Below are positions 58,331-64,000 of a DNA stretch of 64,000 nt, piece by piece. The DNA is from Isoetes taiwanensis (Eukaryota; Streptophyta; Lycopodiopsida; Isoetales; Isoetaceae), in contig JAJEKV010000024.1 in the NCBI GenBank assembly GCA_021234155.1, forward strand, positions 15,228,913-15,292,912. Reading direction: 5' to 3'. The notes under the pieces were generated by a model that was not told the DNA's origin, did no database searches, and worked only from the letters and a program-made list of their open reading frames with translations. The position numbers were made by a program, and so were the translations under genes. Position 1 is the stretch's first letter. Each line of letters begins with the position of its first letter.

Positions 58331-58431
58331 TTTCTATCTTGCCTTCGACCTCCGATCCTCTTCCGCCTTCGCCTTCTTACGCTCATCTTCTCCCCTTCCG
58401 CCTTCCGCCTTTCCGCCTTCCTTCTCCTCCG

Positions 58432-58792
58432 ATGGCATCTTCATCCTCCTCCGATAGCTTACCGCGCCCCGAGCCGACCATGGACATCACCCTTTGCCGT
58501 GGTGATGAAGAGATTCAAGGAGGTTCACGACGAAAACAGCCGCCTCTGTCGCCGAGAAGATGGAGGCGGTGGACAAAGTAGAATTCACTAGGGGTCACTG
58601 CATGAGCGAGACCTTGAGCTCGCAAAGAACATTAACCAGTACCGAGGCCAATAGTCAGAGGGTCGAGGCGCTTTTTAATCGCACACAATATTTCAGCAGC
58701 GCTAGAAGATATGGAGAAGAAGCTTCGAGTCGCGGAGGATGAGAACGCAGCTTTTTGACGGCGGCTTTCCTACGGGATCATGAAGATCCGTA
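58432..58792 (+). pseudogene. Tandem coiled-coil gene, unit 2
   Basis: Second copy of the preceding gene: MASSSSSDSLPRPEPTMDIT, then in a shifted frame VVMKRFKEVHDENSRL, and near the end LEDMEKKLRVAEDENAAF. The terminal flank GGATCATGAAGATCC is also shared with unit 1, so the whole unit was duplicated. Frameshifts are similar in kind but not identical in position. Confidence 0.6.
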
Positions 58793-58876
58793 GCCATTGT
58801 ATATATATTTTTTGTTTCAAAGAAAAATTTGCTCTATTTCTTGCTTCTATCTGTTCTCTTGTTTTGTTTTATTAAA

Positions 58877-58950
58877 AGATCACCACGACGCCAAATGCCA
58901 TTCTTGCAATTAGGTAGCAATCAATGGATTTCGTCGTCAGATGATCTCCA
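58877..58950 (+). promoter_or_regulatory. Decayed palindrome, duplicated with unit 2
   Basis: GATCACCACGACGCCAA (58877-58893) and TCGTCGTCAGATGATCTCC (58931-58949). The same flank (GCAATTAGGTAGCAATCAAT and GGATTT) occurs at 58025-58050 after unit 1. Confidence 0.65.
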
Positions 58951-59413
58951 CAACGCATACCTTGTATGTATAAATTCATAATTTATTAATGGAAAAGTGT
59001 ATGTAACACAAATATCTAGCTAGATTATGTGATAACTTGCGTGTAAATGCGAATTTGCATGTGGATGACAACGCCTATTCACATACGTGGCTTTGTGGAT
59101 GACAACGTCATGCCAAGGGCGTGGCATCTTGACCACAATAACATCGCTTTTTGTATGCGGCCCGCATACAAGACGGCTAGGATATGACGGATCCCATGAT
59201 GCGAACAGAGGCTACCGCTGCCTAATTGCATGCTATAATTTCGCCTCGTAGGATTATTACACAACTTTATCTTCCATTTTCGCAACCGTAGATTCCAACG
59301 TATCTCTAGTTTCTATATAAAACGCGTGGAGGCCTTTGTCTTCTCCTATCCGCCATCTTACGTTTCTACCACATCCGCCCTCGCCCATCACTCCTGTTCT
59401 CCCATCACTTTCA

Positions 59414-59835
59414 ATGGCCTCCAGCTCCGGTTCCATCCCCGCCGAGATCTTGTCTCAAGTTTTGGTCAAGGAAATTCAGAACATTCGCTACTGTTTATGG
59501 AACGGATCCGCCTTTCTAAAAGAAAAAGAATGATGAAGACGTCGCCAAGTCTGGTTGCGGCAGAGGAAAAGGCCGCCTTCTACAGGGAGGTGGTTTTAGT
59601 CTTGCGCGACAATCAGCGGGTTGCCTTAGACCGCCAATTGCGCTACCACGAGATATAACCTCCAAGAGAGGCTTAGGGCCGCAATCGGGCGGGAGAGGCT
59701 GCCCGAGCCCAACTCGATGAGCGGGAAGATAAGGTTCGCGGAATATGAGAACGTGGTTGGGGGCGTGCAATCATGTTGGAGGAGCGAAAAAAATTATCAC
59801 CGCCTCCGTGAAGAGCTTGCCCGGCGATCATAGGC
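59414..59835 (+). pseudogene. Tandem coiled-coil gene, unit 3
   Basis: MASSSGSIPAEILSQVLVKE keeps the DI-type spacing and the basic helix of units 1-2 but is more diverged. The first frame stops at 59531; other frames continue with AEEKAAFYREVVLVLRDNQR and ARAQLDEREDKVR. A TATA-like TTTCTATATAAAACG lies at about 59310, about 100 bp before the ATG. Confidence 0.5.
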
Positions 59836-59981
59836 ATCGGGCTCCTCCTAGAGGGGCCCGCTTTTTTTAATGTTTGTAATTGGTTTTATTTTTCAATGGG
59901 AAAAGTTTTTGACAAATGTACCGAATATTACGTTTCCTATTTTAATTTTCAATATCCGTGGTAGAGAGAATGACAAGACCA

Positions 59982-60051
59982 GATCACACGGCAGCGAAAC
60001 CCTTCATAGGGTTTTAAAGCTCGTGTGCAGATTTCAGCGTGGTGTGATATC
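59982..60051 (+). promoter_or_regulatory. Imperfect palindrome before unit 4
   Basis: GATCACACGGCAGCGAAA (59982-59999) and TTCAGCGTGGTGTGATATC (60033-60051). A TATA-like ATGTATAAATTGAGG follows at about 60187. Confidence 0.7.
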
Positions 60052-60284
60052 TGATGTAGTTAGAATAGTTATTAATGTGTTCCAAATGACAAGTACCATT
60101 AATGTGTTCTAGCGGACAACCGATTTAATCCGGCCGACACGCGGCGACAAAGACCGAAAGTGTGTTTAATATGTTCAAAGCGCTAATATGTATAAATTGA
60201 GGTCCTTGCATTGTGCTCCTTCCGCCCGGTTAGAGTCTTTGCTCCTCACTTCTATAATCTTAACGTCCCTCCCATTTGTCATCT

Positions 60285-60759
60285 ATGGCCTCCACATCCT
60301 CAACCGGCTGATAATGGAAAACGCAAGAGGATAGAACTCCCTTCCGACATAGTGTTGGGTGTTCTAATGAAGAGGTTGAAGGAGCAAGATGATCTTCTAA
60401 AGGAAAAACGCCGTTACAATTCAGCGGAAAGAAGAAGAGAATGAATTCAACCTTCTCATGCTTCAAGAGCCGAGAGGCAAATCGCAGCGGTTGAATAGAA
60501 GGTCGACAGATGACATGCCCCAACAACCGCAGACCGAGGTGGTTATGACGGCAAACGAGGATGCTAATTCAGGCGTAAGAACACGTTGTGCTATTGGGAC
60601 AGGGAGCGGGACATGTACAAAGAGATGGTGGACAGATTGCGTGAACGCTTGGATAGGGTGATTGCTCGCTTGAGGGGAAGAGATGAAGACAAAGACGAGG
60701 ACGGAGCTGATGATGATGATGAAGATAATGAAGAAGAGCTCGCGACCGAGCAACAATGA
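60285..60759 (+). pseudogene. Tandem coiled-coil gene, unit 4
   Basis: MASTSSTG starts in one frame; the next frame has RKRIELPSDIVLGVLMKRLK and EQDDLLKEKRR, equivalent to PVDITLAK-VVMKRFKE in unit 1. The C-terminal part in another frame is coiled coil then strongly acidic (EMVDRLRERLDRVIARLRG and DADDDDEDNEEE-like), stopping at 60757-60759. The acidic tail is not seen in units 1-2. Confidence 0.5.
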
Positions 60760-60838
60760 GTCGTTGTATTTTGTTTTTCAATGTAACATCTTTCACAACT
60801 TTAATCAAAAGTAACCCTTTTTATTATTATCTTGTAAA

Positions 60839-60984
60839 GCTTCACACGACGCCGGCCACATAAATGCAAGCAATAGCGAACTCCACCGCTCACTACCGTA
60901 TGATACAAATAAGATCACACGGACGCCGAAGCTACAAGCTTAGTAAAAACAAGGTTGGAGGCAAGTACTTGGCGTCGTGTGAAC
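60839..60984 (+). promoter_or_regulatory. Compound palindrome after unit 4
   Basis: A half-site TTCACACGACGCCGG (60841-60855), then GATCACACGGACGCCGAAGC (60913-60932) paired with TTGGCGTCGTGTGAAC (60969-60984). It separates the plus-strand units from the minus-strand ORFs to the right. Confidence 0.7.
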
Positions 60985-60999
60985 ATGCTACACATTACA

Positions 61000-62793
61000 A
61001 GTATACTTTTACCGATTCTTTGTCTCTTAGATCTCCACCGTTGCGATGCTAGTGGGGCCTAGAATTTTGCCAAGCAACTTTCCTCGCTTTCTCTTCAGCA
61101 TTATGCCAATGGTGTTTACGACTTACGGGTTGCTCCTTAAAGCGACCTTCTTGTCGTGTTTAGCCATCGCCCTTCTATAAAACCACTCTGTCATCCGCCT
61201 TAGAGGGTTGGTTCCCACATTTCCACCCCTCTTTGAGTGTTACGATGAAAGGCTATTTTAGCTTGTTTTTATGCGACTTCTCCATGCCTTGTGCACTCCA
61301 CACCGCTAGGCTTCCATACTTCCTAAAAACCAAGGTGCATGAGCCCAAAAAGATGTGCAAGTAGTGCGTGACTTCACTCTCTCCCCATGCGCCTATGAAA
61401 GCTTTAATAAATTTGTTATTCGGGCTTGCACGAACATTTCGCATCTTCTCTTGTGAGGTCCATTCTCCTCAATGTATGGGAACAATTCGCACAATGCATC
61501 CCATGCTTTTTTTTTTCAATGCCGAACGAACGCCATCTCAGGCGGTCCTCGCTCCGCATCAACCAAAGAATTTTCCAAATTCATAGACCTTTTCTCCCAT
61601 CCGTTTCCGCTTCGTAGCCTCTCTATGATTCTTTATGAAGCGCCGAAGCTTTCATCCCTCCAATTGACACCTTTACGAGGCACACTTGTTCTTCCCCGCC
61701 TGTTTCTCATCGAGCTCTAATCTTACATTGCCACCATGCAAACCTCGCTTCGATAGAACATGTTCAACTCTCACAATTCCTTCCTCTCTTCTCTTCTTGT
61801 CCGAAATGTTCCACACGAATCTCGCGACTCAAAAATATCATCTTGTCGATGATTCTCACAAAGCCGCAAAGTGCGATATGAACCCTCTCTAATGGAATGG
61901 GGAAAATGCCATGGAACTTGGGATCTTCTTCTCCTCTATTAGGAGCATTTGCTTGGTTAAGGGACAAGGTTGAAACAGCCTTCCCAAAGACTTGACTTCC
62001 TTGCATGATTGCAAAGATGCACAACTTTTGCATGTTCCTTGTCCTCCTCCACTTATGTTGTACATTGCTTTCTCGCTTTTAAATCAGACGCCAAGTGAAA
62101 AATTACTTTGTAAGATCCATAGTGATCTACTTGCAATTTTTCCTCCCTCGAATCTAGATATTAGACTTCGGGATGTCGGGTTTGATTGAACACCCATTTC
62201 AAAACCTCGTGGGTTTCTTTTCTCAACTTTAAAGAGACCTAACCACCGGTGTCATCTTCGATTGACATGAGAACCATTTTTCCGCATGCGCTTCTTCTCC
62301 TCCTCGTCCACACCTCTACATCTTTTTTGTTATTCTTGTTGCTCTTTGATTTAGCATGTGCAATTGCATTCTCAATTGCTCTATTCATGATGACAACGGA
62401 TACCCTCTCATACTTCTCAAACTTGGTCGGGTTCCATTTCATCCAATTTTATGCAAACTTCAATCTCACCATTAGTTTCTCAGAATCATAAGTCATAATA
62501 TTTGACAAGGAATTGTAAGAGAGTAACCAGGTCAACCCAAAGATTATTATGCGCTCATTCATTCCAACTATATCACAACAATCCTTGCCATTCTTATCTT
62601 TTATGGCTATGGCGGGACCAAAGACATTCAACGTGGTGCATCTCTCCTAATATGGCATACACCATCTTTGTCCTAGTAACCCTTGTATTCTCGACAATTT
62701 GTGGACGTGGAGCGAATACTTTTTTTGTGCCCATTCTTTTCAACGCTTCGTGGAATGGCTTGAATAGAGAACGGTAACCAAGCCTACTGATGC
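61000..62793 (-). pseudogene. Decayed minus-strand coding region, unrecognised
   Basis: Several protein-like fragments read on the minus strand in changing frames: RMGTKKVFAPRPQIVENTR (about 62740-62680), NERIIIFGLTWLLSYNSL (about 62550), KWNPTKFEKYERVSVVIMNR (62440-62380), and GIFPIPLERVHIALCGFVR with IIDKMIFLSREIRVEHFG (61910-61790). Order and spacing suggest one or two long genes with multiple frameshifts. No family recognised. Confidence 0.4.
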
Positions 62794-63216
62794 CTACATC
62801 ATCACAAACAAACCACAGACATCCGTCGCTTCTAACTTTTGTAGATCTCCCCTAGTACCATTTCCAATACCATCTTCTTGAGAGGAGAGTTGTAGGGGCT
62901 GACAAATCATGTCCACTATCTCCCTGTTCATCGCTAGGTTCTTCACTACGTAACCAAGATTGCTTCTAGTTTCCCCGGATCTTAACCGGCCTTTGCTAGT
63001 GTTGTAAACGGACCTTGTGGCCGTGACCTGCGCCCTGAATGCACCTGATCCAAACTTCAGTTCCTCTATCGGTCGATAATGCTTCTTCCTTTCTCGCAAG
63101 CCAAGGGGTGTTTTCTTCAAATTCTTTAACCTACATTGAAGCCCAAAGTTTGCTCTTTCGAGCTCTTGGATCTTTTCTTGCAGCTGCCCTATCACCAATT
63201 TGGACTTCTCCACCAT
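62794..63216 (-). CDS. Unrecognised coiled-coil protein
   Basis: 140 codons, open throughout. A coiled coil (residues 5-35: LVIGQLQEKIQELERANFG) is followed by a basic stretch (LRERKKHYRPIEELKFGSG) and an alpha-helical tail. It could be the upstream part of the decayed gene to its left, because the frames run in the same direction with little spacing. Confidence 0.45.
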   Translation of the reverse strand: MVEKSKLVIGQLQEKIQELERANFGLQCRLKNLKKTPLGLRERKKHYRPIEELKFGSGAFRAQVTATRSVYNTSKGRLRSGETRSNLGYVVKNLAMNREIVDMICQPLQLSSQEDGIGNGTRGDLQKLEATDVCGLFVMM

Positions 63217-63387
63217 TATCTCAAAAGAAGTTTCCCTCCCAAGCCGTCATTCCTTTCCTTCATCACGATTGGAGTAATGAAGCGAGAGAAAAAAAGAGTC
63301 ACTGGTTTAAGTTATAATTCTCTTGTGACAATCGGAAGCGGCTCATCTCAAGGAACTCAGATTCGATTCGAATGCCTTCATCCTCTC

Positions 63388-63828
63388 TCAATCTCTCACA
63401 ATATCCCAAAGAGGCCGAGTTACCGCACCACAAAATCGGACTAAACTTGAAACGTCCCGAAATGACGGTTTCCTGCCACTCAACGGATCCAATGGATATA
63501 AACTACCATCCGCCCAGATGTCGACACTTTTTGAGCCTGCAAGGCGCAACATGTCGAGGTCTAAGTTCTTATTTTTTAGACCTCTTTTTTTGCGATTGAA
63601 GACTGGAGCATATTCCTGAGTCAGTTGGATCCTTATCCACACATCATTTGGAGCTTCCATACCGCGTGGATCGCACGGCGCGAAATGAATGTGTACAATT
63701 TGTATGCCCCAAAGACATTTCGCCGCTTGAGGCTCAAATCGTACTAACCTCGTTTTTGAAATTTGCAACGTGCATATGGAAAAGTCCATTCTCCTACAAT
63801 CCATGCTTTTATACAAAAGCAAATTCAA
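63388..63828 (-). CDS. Unrecognised protein, minus strand
   Basis: 146 codons, open. Notable phrases are RLVRFEPQAAKCLWGIQIVH, FAPCDPRGMEAPNDVWIRI and SLVRFCGAVTRPLWDIV. A motif related to the recurring palindrome arm (GGATCGCACGGCGCGAAA, 63668-63685) lies within this ORF, so either the ORF is not real or the motif is coincidental here. No family recognised. Confidence 0.35.
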   Translation of the reverse strand: MNLLLYKSMDCRRMDFSICTLQISKTRLVRFEPQAAKCLWGIQIVHIHFAPCDPRGMEAPNDVWIRIQLTQEYAPVFNRKKRGLKNKNLDLDMLRLAGSKSVDIWADGSLYPLDPLSGRKPSFRDVSSLVRFCGAVTRPLWDIVRD

Positions 63829-64000
63829 AATTCGAATTGTAGGGGGGCGGGAAGCCTGTATTGGGATGAAGTAAAGATCCCGGTTACGAACTTTTAAGGC
63901 GCTAATCGCAATAAAAAAACGAAAAGTCTAATACAAAGCTTCAACCTACACATTCAAATTTTGAAATGTAGAAGGCGGGAATGGACTCTAAATGAAAATA

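Noticed and set aside
57489-60759. Frameshifts as pure sequencing errors
   Set aside because: Cannot be excluded, but the two host genes and other ORFs in the same window are clean, so decay is more likely.
53288-60984. CRISPR-like array
   Set aside because: The repeats are inverted pairs at irregular spacing between ORFs in a eukaryotic genome, not direct repeats with uniform spacers.
52600-64000. Firm assignment to a giant virus
   Set aside because: No hallmark viral gene was recognised; kept only as a hypothesis.

Overview
This window looks like the nuclear genome of a land plant with a large, transposon-rich genome. A fern or other seedless vascular plant is plausible, but that is inference. 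The evidence is two ordinary intron-containing plant genes, with splice sites and phases that could be checked by hand: an RD21-like papain protease with a C-terminal granulin domain (minus strand, 5368-8380), and a Tweety/At2g12400-like multi-pass membrane protein (plus strand, 39382-46237). A PPR-protein relic lies at 33961-34280. Most of the rest is mobile DNA.

Layout. 1-5.3 kb: an unrecognised 5'-partial ORF, a (TCTA)n tract, repeat debris and a LINE-type 3' tail. 5.4-8.4 kb: the protease gene. 8843-27555: one Ty3/gypsy chromovirus-like LTR retrotransposon with LTRs of about 1.6 kb, a perfect 5-bp target duplication (CCTGC), a primer-binding site and a polypurine tract. A 3.6-kb non-autonomous Helitron sits inside its integrase codons at 19060-22664. 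27.6-39 kb: intergenic repeats, including a 947-bp hAT element with an 8-bp duplication. 39.4-46.2 kb: the membrane protein gene, with an antisense LINE in one intron. 47.2-52.6 kb: a broken histone H3 copy, its partner gene, a LINE ORF1 relic, and an L1 relic split by a solo LTR. 52.6-64 kb: a dense cluster of short, intronless, frameshifted ORFs separated by a recurring palindrome.

The main discovery candidate is a gene pair found three times in different surroundings: a divergent histone H3 followed about 0.3-0.4 kb later by an unrecognised protein of about 463 residues, here called WY. Copy 1 (11.4-14.2 kb) lies inside the LTR retrotransposon, between primer-binding site and gag. Its H3 core is complete from residue 38 to 135 of the canonical numbering, but its tail lacks the K9, K27 and K36 positions, and it sits behind an extra N-terminal domain. 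The same element encodes an integrase with a chromodomain, a fold that commonly reads histone H3 tails. Copy 2 (47.2-49 kb) is broken and mixed with LINE sequence. Copy 3 (54.5-57.1 kb) lies in the 52.6-64 kb cluster, where palindromes with the core ATCACACGACGC recur at gene boundaries, twice just upstream of a TATAAATAGAAGAC box, and where a small coiled-coil gene is repeated four times in tandem. That cluster may be a decayed integrated DNA virus or large mobile element that shares the H3-WY module with the retrotransposon. The origin is unproven.

All positions, splice sites and alignments were read by eye. No database search was possible, so family names rest on recognised motifs.
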